From NCBI GenBank assembly GCA_003151425.1, contig PLXO01000116.1, forward strand, positions 271 to 64,270: a stretch of DNA of 64,000 nt. The letters run 5' to 3'. The notes beneath the pieces were generated by a model that was not told where the DNA came from, did no database searches, and saw only the letters and a list, made by a program, of their open reading frames with translations. The stretch is from Acetobacteraceae bacterium (GTDB lineage: Bacteria > Pseudomonadota > Alphaproteobacteria > Acetobacterales > Acetobacteraceae). The position numbers and the translations under genes were made by a program. Shown one piece after another: positions 53,920-62,460 of this stretch (position 1 is the stretch's first letter; each line of letters begins with the position of its first letter).

Positions 53920-54627
53920 TTACCCCTGCGTCTTCCGCCACGCCTCATACCGCGCCTTGTTCTCCACGTTCGGCGGATACAGCCCGGGCAGCGACGCACC
54001 CTTGTCGACCTCGCCCATGATCCAGGTTTCCATGTGCTCCTGCTCCACCGCCTGCTTCACCACGGCGTCGAGCAGCGCCTGCGGGATCACCACCGCGCCG
54101 TCCTGATCCACCACCACGACATCATCGGGAAACACCGCGACGCCGCTGCAGCCGATCGGCTCTTGCCAGTTCACGAACATGAGCCCCCCGACGGAGGGCG
54201 GCGCCGCGGCGCCCTGGCACCACACCGGCAGCCCGCACGCCAACACGCCGCCGACGTCGCGCACCACGCCGTCGGTCACCAACCCGGCCACGCCGCGGTG
54301 CTTCATTCGCGCGCACAGGATGTCGCCGAAGATGCCGGCGTCGGTGACACCCATTGCGTCCACCACGGCGATACAGCCCGCCGGCATCGCCTCGATCGCG
54401 GCGCGGGTGGATTTCGGCGAGGACCACGATTCCGGCGTCGCCAAATCTTCCCGTGCCGGAACGAAGCGCAGGGTGAAGGCGCGCCCGACCAGCCGCGGCT
54501 GACCGTCACGCAGCGGTTTCGTGCCGCGCATCCACACATTGCGCAGGCCCTTCTTCAACAGCACCGTCGTCAGGGTGGCGGTGGAGACGCCGGACAGGGC
54601 GGCAACGATCTTGGCATCGAGTATCAT
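53920..54627 (-). CDS. RraA-like / HMG-CHA aldolase family protein
   Basis: A 235-residue protein of the RraA (dimethylmenaquinone methyltransferase-like) fold. MPAGCIAVVDAMGVTDAGIFGDILCARMKHRGVAGLVTDGVVRDVGG contains the G-x-x-x-A-x-x-G-x-x-G-x-V-x-DG-x-x-RD motif of metal-dependent 4-hydroxy-4-methyl-2-oxoglutarate/oxaloacetate aldolases. PDDVVVVDQDGAVVIPQ is the closing strand. Such genes are catabolic aldolases or decarboxylases more often than RNase E regulators. ATG at 54627 after AAGGAG. Confidence 0.85.
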   Translation of the reverse strand: MILDAKIVAALSGVSTATLTTVLLKKGLRNVWMRGTKPLRDGQPRLVGRAFTLRFVPAREDLATPESWSSPKSTRAAIEAMPAGCIAVVDAMGVTDAGIFGDILCARMKHRGVAGLVTDGVVRDVGGVLACGLPVWCQGAAAPPSVGGLMFVNWQEPIGCSGVAVFPDDVVVVDQDGAVVIPQALLDAVVKQAVEQEHMETWIMGEVDKGASLPGLYPPNVENKARYEAWRKTQG

Positions 54628-54886
54628 TCCGGTCTCCTTCCGATAATGTTGCATCGTCCGCAGGGTAGCAAGGTCCGCCGCAGAGCACGCGCAGCGCGCC
54701 GAGGAAGAGAATGGCGCTTCGTGCGGCGCGCTACAAATTCTAAACTCCGCGTGCTCCGCGGTGGGCCTTGCCTTGCCGGAGATCGAGCATCCGGATCCCC
54801 TCACGAAACCACTTCGCCCGCGCCCTCTGGCTGACCCCACCACGGGGCTGCTAGTCTCGACCCCCAACAGGCCAGGGGAGATCAAA

Positions 54887-56938
54887 ATGTCCAGCATCCA
54901 GGTATCGCGTCGCACGCTGTTGTCCACCGTGGCCGCCGCCATCGCCGCGGGCGACATGGCGAACGCGCACCGGACGTTGGCCGCGACCGATCTCGGGTCG
55001 TCGGGCCTGGTTGGCCATCTGGAAGGCCCGACCATGATCATCGACCCGGCGCAATGGCCGAAGACGTTTCAGGAAGCGCCGATGCTGACCGAACGCGTGA
55101 AGGCCGGCAAACTGCCACCGGTGGCGGAACGTATACCGGCCGAGCCGATGGTCTGGAAGCCGCTGAACGAGATCGGCAAATACGGCGGCACCTGGCGGCG
55201 CGCCTTCACCGGCCCCGGCGATGTCGAGAACGGCAACCGCATCAATTCGTCGGACAAGTGCTTCTTCTGGAGTGCCGACGGCAGCAGGATCGTGCCCTGC
55301 GTCGCCAAGGCCTACGAGCTCAGCGACGACGGCAAGACCTATACGATGCACCTGCGCAAGGGCATGAAATGGTCCGATGGCGCACCGTTCACCGCCGATG
55401 ATTTCGTCTTCTGGTTCGAGGATATGTACTCGAACAAGGAAATCGTCCCGGTCCCCATCCCCGATATGTCGCCGCGCGGCAAGCCCGGCCGAATCGTCAA
55501 GGTCGACGAGGTCACGGTGCACTTCGAATTCGACGTACCGTATTTCCTGTTCGAGGAGATGATGGCCGGCGACACCAACATCGGCGGCGGCCAGTCGGTG
55601 CGTCAGGCGCAGAAACTGTCGTTCGGCGCGTATTCCCCCGGCCATTACCTCAAGCAATTCCTGCCGAAATACTCCTCGGTCGACGAATGCAACGCGAAGG
55701 CCAAGGCCGCCGGCTTCGAGAACTGGCTGCAGATGTTCCATTACAAGAAGGATTGGTCGCTGAACACCGAGCTGCCGACGCTCGGGCCGTGGAAGATGGT
55801 GCAGCCGATCACGCAACCGATCTGGCTGCTGGAGCGCAACCCGTTCTACTACGCGGTCGACACGGCCGGGAACCAGCTTCCCTATCTCGACCGGGTGCAG
55901 TTCTCGCTCGGCGAGAACCTGGAAGTCATCAACCTGCGCGCGATGGCCGGCGAATACGACGAGCAGGAGCGCCACATGGACCTCGGCAAGCTGCCGGTGC
56001 TCCTGGATAACCAGGCGAAGGGCAACTACAAGGTCCATCTCGATCTGGGCTTCGCCGGCGCGGATTTTCTGCTGCAGATCAACCAGAGCTTCAAGGCTGA
56101 CCCCGAGATTCGCAAATGGCTGACCAACGCGGATTTCCGCCGTGCGTTGTCGATGGGGATCGATCGCGACCAGCTCAATGAGACGTTCTGGCTGGGCATC
56201 GGCACGCCCGGATCGCCGGTGCCCGGCGAGAGCATGCCGCAGAATCCCGGTCCGGAATGGCGTAAGAAATGGTCGGTGCTGGATCTTAAGCAGGCCAACG
56301 CGATGCTCGACAAGATCGGCCTGACGAAGAGGGACTCGGCCGGGTTCCGTGTGCGCACCGACGACGGCGAGCGGCTGCGCATCCAGATAATCGCGGTGCA
56401 GGCATTCCTGCCGTATCCGAAACTGTCGGAGATGGTTGCCAACCAGTGGATCAAGATCGGCATACAGGCCGACGTGCGCGAGCTAGAACGCAATCTGGCG
56501 ATGACCCGGGTGCGCAACAACGAGCATCATATCTACATCTGGAACAACGGCGGCACCGAGCTGCTGTACTTGTTTCCGCGCCATGCCATCCCGGTCGATC
56601 CGACCGAAGCGTACATGGGTCCGGACTACGCGGTCTACTACGCGTCCGGTGGCACCCAGGGCACCAAGCCGGATGATCCGAACATCCTGAAGATGTGGGA
56701 CCTGTTCAGCGAGGCGGCGAGCCTGAAGGCCGATGGGCGCAACAAGAACGCGCAGGAGATCTGGAAGATCCTGGCCGACCAGCAGATCGGCATCGGCACT
56801 GTGGGGCAGTCACCCGCCGGCCTCGGCGTGCGCCTGGTGTCGAACCGGCTGGGCAACATCGCGTCCCGCGTGTGCAACGCGCAGCATTGCCGCACGCCCG
56901 GCAACTCGCATCCGGAAACCTGGTACTACAAGACATGA
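54887..56938 (+). CDS. Peptide-type ABC transporter substrate-binding protein
   Basis: A 683-residue family 5 binding protein, longer than usual. It has a Tat signal SRRTLLSTVAAAIAAGDMANA, then VWKPLNEIGKYGGTWRRAFTGPGD. AKAYELSDDGKTYTMHLRKGMKWSDGAPFTADDFVFWFEDM is the SBP_5 hallmark. IRKWLTNADFRRALSMGIDRDQLNETFWLG and QIGIGTVGQSPAGLGV follow. The long form resembles binding proteins of sugar-peptide or unknown-ligand dpp-like systems. ATG at 54887 with AGGGGAG. It leads a full transporter operon, separated from the first permease by a palindromic repeat. Confidence 0.9.
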   Translation: MSSIQVSRRTLLSTVAAAIAAGDMANAHRTLAATDLGSSGLVGHLEGPTMIIDPAQWPKTFQEAPMLTERVKAGKLPPVAERIPAEPMVWKPLNEIGKYGGTWRRAFTGPGDVENGNRINSSDKCFFWSADGSRIVPCVAKAYELSDDGKTYTMHLRKGMKWSDGAPFTADDFVFWFEDMYSNKEIVPVPIPDMSPRGKPGRIVKVDEVTVHFEFDVPYFLFEEMMAGDTNIGGGQSVRQAQKLSFGAYSPGHYLKQFLPKYSSVDECNAKAKAAGFENWLQMFHYKKDWSLNTELPTLGPWKMVQPITQPIWLLERNPFYYAVDTAGNQLPYLDRVQFSLGENLEVINLRAMAGEYDEQERHMDLGKLPVLLDNQAKGNYKVHLDLGFAGADFLLQINQSFKADPEIRKWLTNADFRRALSMGIDRDQLNETFWLGIGTPGSPVPGESMPQNPGPEWRKKWSVLDLKQANAMLDKIGLTKRDSAGFRVRTDDGERLRIQIIAVQAFLPYPKLSEMVANQWIKIGIQADVRELERNLAMTRVRNNEHHIYIWNNGGTELLYLFPRHAIPVDPTEAYMGPDYAVYYASGGTQGTKPDDPNILKMWDLFSEAASLKADGRNKNAQEIWKILADQQIGIGTVGQSPAGLGVRLVSNRLGNIASRVCNAQHCRTPGNSHPETWYYKT

Positions 56939-56943
56939 ACCCC

Positions 56944-57031
56944 TGTCATTGCGAGGAGCGAAGCGACGTGGCAATCCCCATGTCTGTGCATACCCACATG
57001 GAGATTGCTTCGCCTTCGGCTCGCAATGACA
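56944..57031. repeat. Palindromic intergenic repeat (gcgaggagcgaagcga type)
   Basis: Inverted arms tgtcattgcgaggagcgaag and ttcggctcgcaatgaca close an 88-bp hairpin that also pairs gcaatc with gattgc internally. This type of repeat is common between genes in several alphaproteobacteria (general knowledge). It separates the binding-protein gene from the permease genes and may stabilise the upstream message. Confidence 0.8.
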
Positions 57032-57050
57032 CCTGCTGCAGCGCTGAGCC

Positions 57051-58043
57051 ATGCTGGCCTATCTGATCCGCCGCCTGCTGCTGGCCGTCATCACGGTGTG
57101 GGCGATCACCGTGGTGACGTTCATCATCCTGCAGCTGCCGCCGGGGGATTTCGTTGACGCCTATGTCGCGCAGGCATCGGCGATGGGCAGCGCGATCTCC
57201 GCGGCGGAGGCGGCGGCACTGCGCCACGCCTATGGTCTGGATCAGTCGTTCCTGGTGCAATACATGAAATGGTTGAATCTGATCCTGCATGGTGAGTTCG
57301 GCACATCCTTCGAATACAGCCGGCCGGTGGCCGAGGTGATCGGCGACCGGCTCTGGCTGACCATGGTGCTGTCCTTTGCCGCCATCATCGTGACCTGGGT
57401 GCTGGCACTGCCGATCGGCATCTATTCGGCGGTGCGGCAATACTCGCTTGGCGACTACGTCTTCACCTTCATTGGCTTCATCGGCCTGGCGGTGCCCAGC
57501 TTCCTGCTGGCGCTGATCGTGATGTATCTGGGCCTGCGGTGGTTCAACCTGAACCTGGGTGGATTGTTCTCCCCCGACTACCAGTTGGCGCCATGGTCGT
57601 GGGGCAAGCTGCTAGATCTGCTCAAGCACTTGCCGGTGCCGATGCTGATCCTGGCCCTGCCCGGCATCGCCCAATTGGTGCGCATCATGCGCGCCAACCT
57701 GCTGGATGAACTGCGCCGCCCGTACGTGGTGACCGCGCGCGCCCGTGGCCTGGCGGAGCGGCGGGTGATCCTGAAATATCCGGTGCGCGCCGCGCTCAAT
57801 CCGTTCGCCAGCACGATTGGCTATCTGCTGCCGTATACGGTGTCCGGCAGCATCATCATCTCCGTGGTGCTCAGCCTGCCGACGGTTGGGCCGCTGCTGC
57901 TGCACTCGCTGATCTCACAGGACATGCTGCTGGGATCGACGATCATTCTGTTGCTGGGCGTGCTGACGGTGCTCGGCACGCTGCTATCCGACTTGCTGCT
58001 GATGTGGATCGATCCGCGCATCCGCGCCGGCCAGTTGCGATGA
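57051..58043 (+). CDS. ABC transporter permease, DppB type
   Basis: A 330-residue inner-membrane permease: MLAYLIRRLLLAVITVWAITVVTFIILQLPPGDFV is the standard start. Further blocks are GEFGTSFEYSRPVAEVIGDRLWLTM, the coupling loop VTARARGLAERRVILKYPVRAALNP and LPTVGPLLLHSLISQDMLLGST. It is the second gene of the operon. Its stop is linked to the next permease by a five-codon relay. Confidence 0.9.
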   Translation: MLAYLIRRLLLAVITVWAITVVTFIILQLPPGDFVDAYVAQASAMGSAISAAEAAALRHAYGLDQSFLVQYMKWLNLILHGEFGTSFEYSRPVAEVIGDRLWLTMVLSFAAIIVTWVLALPIGIYSAVRQYSLGDYVFTFIGFIGLAVPSFLLALIVMYLGLRWFNLNLGGLFSPDYQLAPWSWGKLLDLLKHLPVPMLILALPGIAQLVRIMRANLLDELRRPYVVTARARGLAERRVILKYPVRAALNPFASTIGYLLPYTVSGSIIISVVLSLPTVGPLLLHSLISQDMLLGSTIILLLGVLTVLGTLLSDLLLMWIDPRIRAGQLR

Positions 58044-58057
58044 GCGCGTATCGATGA
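58040..58057 (+). other. Micro-ORF relay between permease genes
   Basis: The DppB-type stop overlaps ATG 58040 (ATGA), opening MSAYR-stop. That stop overlaps the DppC-type ATG at 58054 (ATGA). The two ATG contexts (cgatgagcgc and cgatgagtgc) look like a 14-bp duplication of the original junction. Confidence 0.6.
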
Positions 58058-59190
58058 GTGCGGGCGCGATCGACGCCGACGCCCCGCTGATCACCGAGGC
58101 GGAAACCCGCGTCGCGGTGGCGACACAGCGCCAGCTCATTTGGTGGCGGTTCAAGAAGCACAGGCTGGCGGTAGTCAGCGCCGCAATCGTGCTGGCGTTT
58201 TACATTGTTGCCGCGTTTGCCGATTTCATCTCCTATTCCGAGCCGTTCGACACCCTGGCGGCCCGCAGCTACATCCCGCCGCAGCCGATCCATCTGTTCG
58301 ATGCCGAAGGCCACTTCCACCCGCAAGTCTACGCCCTGAAGGGCAAGCGCGATCTGCGAACGTTCAAGCTGAGCTATGCGCCGGATCCCAGCGACCCGCG
58401 TGATCTGGCGCTGTTCGCCCATGGCTATCCGTACCGCCTGTTCGGCCTGTTCCCGACCTACATCCATCTGTTCGGCGTCAGCAACGGCAACGCCACGGAC
58501 GCGTTGTATCTGTTCGGCACCGACCAGCTTGGACGCGACGTGTTCTCCCGCCTGGTGCTGGCCACGCGCACCTCGCTGACGATCGGGCTGGTCAGTGTGG
58601 CGCTCAGCCTGGTGCTGGGCGTGCTGCTGGGCGGCATCTCCGGCCTGTATGGCGGCTGGGTCGATACGGTCATCCAGCGGGTGATCGAGATCCTGCGCTC
58701 AATCCCTACGATTCCGCTGTGGATGGGCCTCGCCGCCGCGATCCCGACAAGCTGGTCGCCGGAGCAGGTCTACTTCGCCATCACCATCATCATCTCGCTG
58801 ATCGGCTGGACCGAACTGGCGCGCGTCGTGCGCGGCCGGTTCCTGGCGCTGCGCGAGGAAGATTTCATCGTTGCCGCCGAGCTTGCCGGCGCGTCGCGCC
58901 TGCGCATCATCTTCAAGCACATGGTGCCGTCGTTTCTGTCGCATATCATCGCCGCGACCAGCCTCGCTTTGCCGGCGATGATCATCAGCGAAACGACGTT
59001 GTCGTTCCTCGGCCTGGGCCTGCGCCCGCCGGCGATCTCCTGGGGCGTGATGCTGCAGGACGCACAGAACCTGGAGACACTTGGCCTGGCGCCGTGGCTG
59101 CTGATCGCCGCGGTGCCGGTCATCATCGTGATCCTGGCTTTCAACTTCCTGGGCGACGGCTTGCGCGACGCGGCGGACCCGTATGGCTGA
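58054..59190 (+). CDS. ABC transporter permease, DppC type (long)
   Basis: A 378-residue permease. After the first helix (AAIVLAFYIVAAFADFI) it has an enlarged periplasmic insert of about 90 residues (HFHPQVYALKGKRDLRTFKLSYAPDPSDP), typical of systems with the long family 5 binding protein upstream. LFGTDQLGRDVFSRLVLATRTSL, the EAA-type loop AAELAGASRLRIIFKHMVPSFLSH and TTLSFLGLGLRPPAISWGVMLQDAQ follow. It overlaps the next ATPase gene by 8 bp. Confidence 0.9.
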   Translation: MSAGAIDADAPLITEAETRVAVATQRQLIWWRFKKHRLAVVSAAIVLAFYIVAAFADFISYSEPFDTLAARSYIPPQPIHLFDAEGHFHPQVYALKGKRDLRTFKLSYAPDPSDPRDLALFAHGYPYRLFGLFPTYIHLFGVSNGNATDALYLFGTDQLGRDVFSRLVLATRTSLTIGLVSVALSLVLGVLLGGISGLYGGWVDTVIQRVIEILRSIPTIPLWMGLAAAIPTSWSPEQVYFAITIIISLIGWTELARVVRGRFLALREEDFIVAAELAGASRLRIIFKHMVPSFLSHIIAATSLALPAMIISETTLSFLGLGLRPPAISWGVMLQDAQNLETLGLAPWLLIAAVPVIIVILAFNFLGDGLRDAADPYG

Positions 59191-60199
59191 ACCTATCCTC
59201 TCCGTTCGGGACCTCAAGACGTATTTCCTCGCGGACGAGGGAACGGTGCGCGCGGTGGATGGCACCTCTTTCGATCTGTTTCCGGGACAGACATTGGGCA
59301 TCGTCGGCGAATCCGGCTGCGGCAAGAGTGTTACCGCACGCTCCATCCTGCGCATCGTCGAGCGTCCCGGCCGTATCGTCGGCGGCGAAATAATGCTGCG
59401 GCGGGCGGATGGGTCCGTGGTGGACCTGGCAAAGCTGCCGTCCGACGGCGCACAGATGCGCGCGATCCGCGGTGGCGAAATCGGCCTGGTGTTCCAGGAG
59501 CCGATGAGCTCGCTCTCCGCATTCCACACCATCGGCAATCAGCTCATCGAGGCGATTCGCCTGCATGCGCCACTCTCCAAGCGCGCGGCGCGGGCGCGGG
59601 CGATCGACCTGCTGGCGATGGTCGGCATCCCGCGCCCGGCACAGCGGATCGATGCCTATTCGTTCGAATTGTCAGGAGGGCTGCGCCAGCGGGTGATGAT
59701 CGCGCTGGCGCTCGCCGCCGAGCCACGCATCCTGATCGCCGACGAGCCGACCACCGCGCTGGACGTCACCACCCAGGCGCAGATCCTGGAGCTGATCCGC
59801 CGCCTGCAGCAGCAGCGCGGTCTCGCGGTGATCCTGATCACCCACGACATGGGGGTGATCGCGGAGATGACCGACCATGTGGTGGTTATGTATCTCGGCC
59901 ATGAGGTGGAGAAAGGCCCGGTTGACACAATCTTTCATGCGCCGGCGCATCCCTATACGCGGGCGTTGCTGCGCTCGATCCCGTCCGTATTGGCCGAACC
60001 ACGTTCGCGTCTGGCAACGATCGCGGGTTCCATTCCGCACCCCTTTGCGCGCCCCTCCGGGTGTCCGTTCCACCCACGCTGCCCGGACTTCATGCGCGGC
60101 ACCTGCGAGAAGACGTTCCCGGCCGAGGTGGCGATCGCGGAAAGCCATGCGGTAGCCTGCCATTTGTATACGACCGCACGCATTTCGGTACCGGCATGA
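59183..60199 (+). CDS. ABC transporter ATP-binding protein, DppD type
   Basis: A 338-residue ATPase with Walker [10 protein letters not shown], signature [16 protein letters not shown] and Walker [15 protein letters not shown]. The C-terminal oligopeptide/dipeptide extension has [21 protein letters not shown], with the Cys residues of the iron-sulfur-like motif. ATG at 59183 inside the preceding gene. It overlaps the DppF-type gene by 4 bp. Confidence 0.92.
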   Translation: MAEPILSVRDLKTYFLADEGTVRAVDGTSFDLFPGQTLGIVGESGCGKSVTARSILRIVERPGRIVGGEIMLRRADGSVVDLAKLPSDGAQMRAIRGGEIGLVFQEPMSSLSAFHTIGNQLIEAIRLHAPLSKRAARARAIDLLAMVGIPRPAQRIDAYSFELSGGLRQRVMIALALAAEPRILIADEPTTALDVTTQAQILELIRRLQQQRGLAVILITHDMGVIAEMTDHVVVMYLGHEVEKGPVDTIFHAPAHPYTRALLRSIPSVLAEPRSRLATIAGSIPHPFARPSGCPFHPRCPDFMRGTCEKTFPAEVAIAESHAVACHLYTTARISVPA

Positions 60200-61221
60200 C
60201 CCCGGCTGCGACGGTCCTGGAAGTTCGCGGCCTGCGCAAGTACTTTCCGCTCCGCGGCGGCCTGTTCGGCCGCAACGCCGGCACCGTCCGCGCAGTGGAC
60301 GATGTCAGTTTCAGCATCGCCCGCGGTGAGACGCTGTCCCTGGTCGGCGAGTCGGGGTGCGGCAAGACCACCACCTCCCGCTGCATCCTGCGCGCGATCA
60401 CGCCGACCGGCGGCGAAATCATTTTCCATGCGGCAAGCGGGCAAGACATCGACGTCGCCCGGCTCGATCGCAAGGCGCTGCGTCCGTTACGCCGGCAGAT
60501 GCAGATGATCTTCCAGGATCCGTTCTCGTCGCTCAATCCGCGCATGACCATCGCCGAGATCATCGGCGAACCGCTGCTGGTGAACGGCATGACCGACACC
60601 GCGTCTCGCAATGCCCGCGTGGCCGAACTGCTGGAGCTGGTGCATCTGCCGAGTGCCTATCTGAACCGTTTCCCGCACGCCTTCTCCGGCGGGCAGCGCC
60701 AGCGTATCGGCATCGCTCGTGCCCTGGCGCTGAACCCCGCGCTGATCGTGGCGGACGAGCCGGTCTCCGCGCTAGACGTTTCGGTGCAGGCACAGATCGT
60801 CAACCTGCTGCTGGAGCTGCAGGACCGGCTGGGTCTGTCCTATCTGTTCGTCGCGCACGACCTTTCGGTAGTGAAACATGTCAGTCATCGCGTGGCGGTG
60901 ATGTACGCCGGCCGCATCGTGGAGATCGCGCCGACCGAGGCATTGTTCACCACTCCGCGCCATCCCTACACCGAGGCGCTGCTGTCCGCCGTGCCGGTCC
61001 CCGATCCGCGCCAGCGCGCGCGCCGTATCGTGCTGGAGGGCGAGGTCGCGGATCCGTCCAATCCGCCCACCGGCTGCCACTTCCATCCGCGCTGCCGCTA
61101 TGCGACGGACCGTTGCCGGATTGTCGTGCCGGCCTTGGAAGTCATTGCGCCGGGCCACGCGGTGCGTTGTCTGCGGGCACGGGAGGTGTCATTGGCGGGC
61201 GTCGCGGCCCCACTGACATGA
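60196..61221 (+). CDS. ABC transporter ATP-binding protein, DppF type
   Basis: A 341-residue ATPase: [29 protein letters not shown] opens it, followed by Walker [10 protein letters not shown], signature [16 protein letters not shown], Walker [15 protein letters not shown], and the C-terminal [22 protein letters not shown] at 60196 (ATGA overlap) is the start. With the binding protein, two permeases and DppD-type subunit it completes the transporter. A 17-bp tandem duplication follows the stop (61224-61257). Confidence 0.92.
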   Translation: MTPAATVLEVRGLRKYFPLRGGLFGRNAGTVRAVDDVSFSIARGETLSLVGESGCGKTTTSRCILRAITPTGGEIIFHAASGQDIDVARLDRKALRPLRRQMQMIFQDPFSSLNPRMTIAEIIGEPLLVNGMTDTASRNARVAELLELVHLPSAYLNRFPHAFSGGQRQRIGIARALALNPALIVADEPVSALDVSVQAQIVNLLLELQDRLGLSYLFVAHDLSVVKHVSHRVAVMYAGRIVEIAPTEALFTTPRHPYTEALLSAVPVPDPRQRARRIVLEGEVADPSNPPTGCHFHPRCRYATDRCRIVVPALEVIAPGHAVRCLRAREVSLAGVAAPLT

Positions 61222-61299
61222 TCTCCATGCGGACAAGATCCCCATGCGGACAAGATCATTGCCTGACACGATCGCAAAGAGTGGGCGCAGAGGGTGGAC

Positions 61300-62436
61300 A
61301 TGGCGAATGCGACCGATATGAACCAAGCCGAACCCGTTGTCGGCAGCGGCGCCGTCATCGCGTTCCGCTTGTTCGACATCGCCTACGAGATCGATCTCGC
61401 CAAGGTGGAACAGGTGTGGGCCACGCGGGCGCGCATCGCCAGCCGTGGCCGGTTGACCGCGACCCCGCCAAAGGCGGTCGCCTTCGATGTGCCGCCGGTC
61501 TCGCTTGTTCTGGACCCGGTCTCACTCGTCCTGGACGGCACCGCGGTGCAGGCCGAGGTGACCGCGCAGGTCTACGATTTCGGCGCCGTGTCGATCGCCC
61601 TTCGCGTGCCGGTCCGTGACCTTCCATGGTCCGCCCTCGTCGCACAGATGAACGCGGTGGACCGTAGCGTCGGGCAAGACCAGGCCGATCCCTGGAACGC
61701 TCTGTTGCAACTGCTGCGGACTGCGATCGCCCCCGCGCTGGTCCGCCCCGAAGCCTCCTCGGCACTGCGGGAGGATTACCTGATCGGCGTCGTGCACGGT
61801 TTCGATCAGGAAATGAGCGCCGTCGATCTGCAAGCGCGCGTCGACCTGGTGCCGTTGCTGTCCGGCGAACGGCGCATGCTTTCGGACGCCGCACGGCAGG
61901 ATCTGCTGCGGCAGCGCTTCTCCTACTACACCGACGATCTTGTCGTGCTCACCTGGGACCGCGCCTTCATCTACGAGCCACGCGGCGACTCCGACGTGAT
62001 CGACGTACTGGAAATCGCCAATGCCCAGCTTCTGGAGATGCGATACTACGACGAACTGCTGGATGCCGAGCTGCCCCGCATGTACGACCTTGTGGCGGCG
62101 GAACGCGGCAGACTCGCCCCGCTTGCCGCGCGCCGCTTCGCCAACCTGGCCCGCCGCTTCCAGACCTTGGTCGCGGAAGTCACCGAACTGACCGAGAAAG
62201 TAGACAACGCCCTGCAGGTCACCGAGGATGTCTACCTCGCGCGCGTCTACAGCGCTGCACTCGACCTGTTCCGCGTCTCCACTGTCAGCGCTGCGGTGGA
62301 CCGCAAGCTGGCAATCATCCGCGACACCTATTCGGCGCTCTACGACGAGGCCCACAGCAGCCGCGCCGAACTGCTGGAGGTGCTGATCGTAGTGCTGATC
62401 GTTATCGAAATCGTCCTGGCGGTGATCCGGCCATAA
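61300..62436 (+). CDS. RMD1/DUF155-like protein with C-terminal membrane anchor
   Basis: A 378-residue protein. The N-terminal beta-rich half (AVIAFRLFDIAYEIDLAKVEQVW) is followed by YTDDLVVLTWDRAFIYEPRGDSDVIDVLEIANAQLLEMRYYDELLD. A long coiled-coil-like helix region (FQTLVAEVTELTEKVDNALQVTED) leads to one C-terminal helix (ELLEVLIVVLIVIEIVLAVI). The layout resembles RMD1/Sif2 (DUF155) proteins, whose bacterial role is unknown. A 21-bp duplication (61498-61539) gives VSLVLDP VSLVLDG. ATG 61300 or GTG 61294 may start it. It may be read through from the transporter operon. Confidence 0.6.
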   Translation: MANATDMNQAEPVVGSGAVIAFRLFDIAYEIDLAKVEQVWATRARIASRGRLTATPPKAVAFDVPPVSLVLDPVSLVLDGTAVQAEVTAQVYDFGAVSIALRVPVRDLPWSALVAQMNAVDRSVGQDQADPWNALLQLLRTAIAPALVRPEASSALREDYLIGVVHGFDQEMSAVDLQARVDLVPLLSGERRMLSDAARQDLLRQRFSYYTDDLVVLTWDRAFIYEPRGDSDVIDVLEIANAQLLEMRYYDELLDAELPRMYDLVAAERGRLAPLAARRFANLARRFQTLVAEVTELTEKVDNALQVTEDVYLARVYSAALDLFRVSTVSAAVDRKLAIIRDTYSALYDEAHSSRAELLEVLIVVLIVIEIVLAVIRP

Positions 62437-62460
62437 CGCAAACGCCCATCGGTTGGGGCG

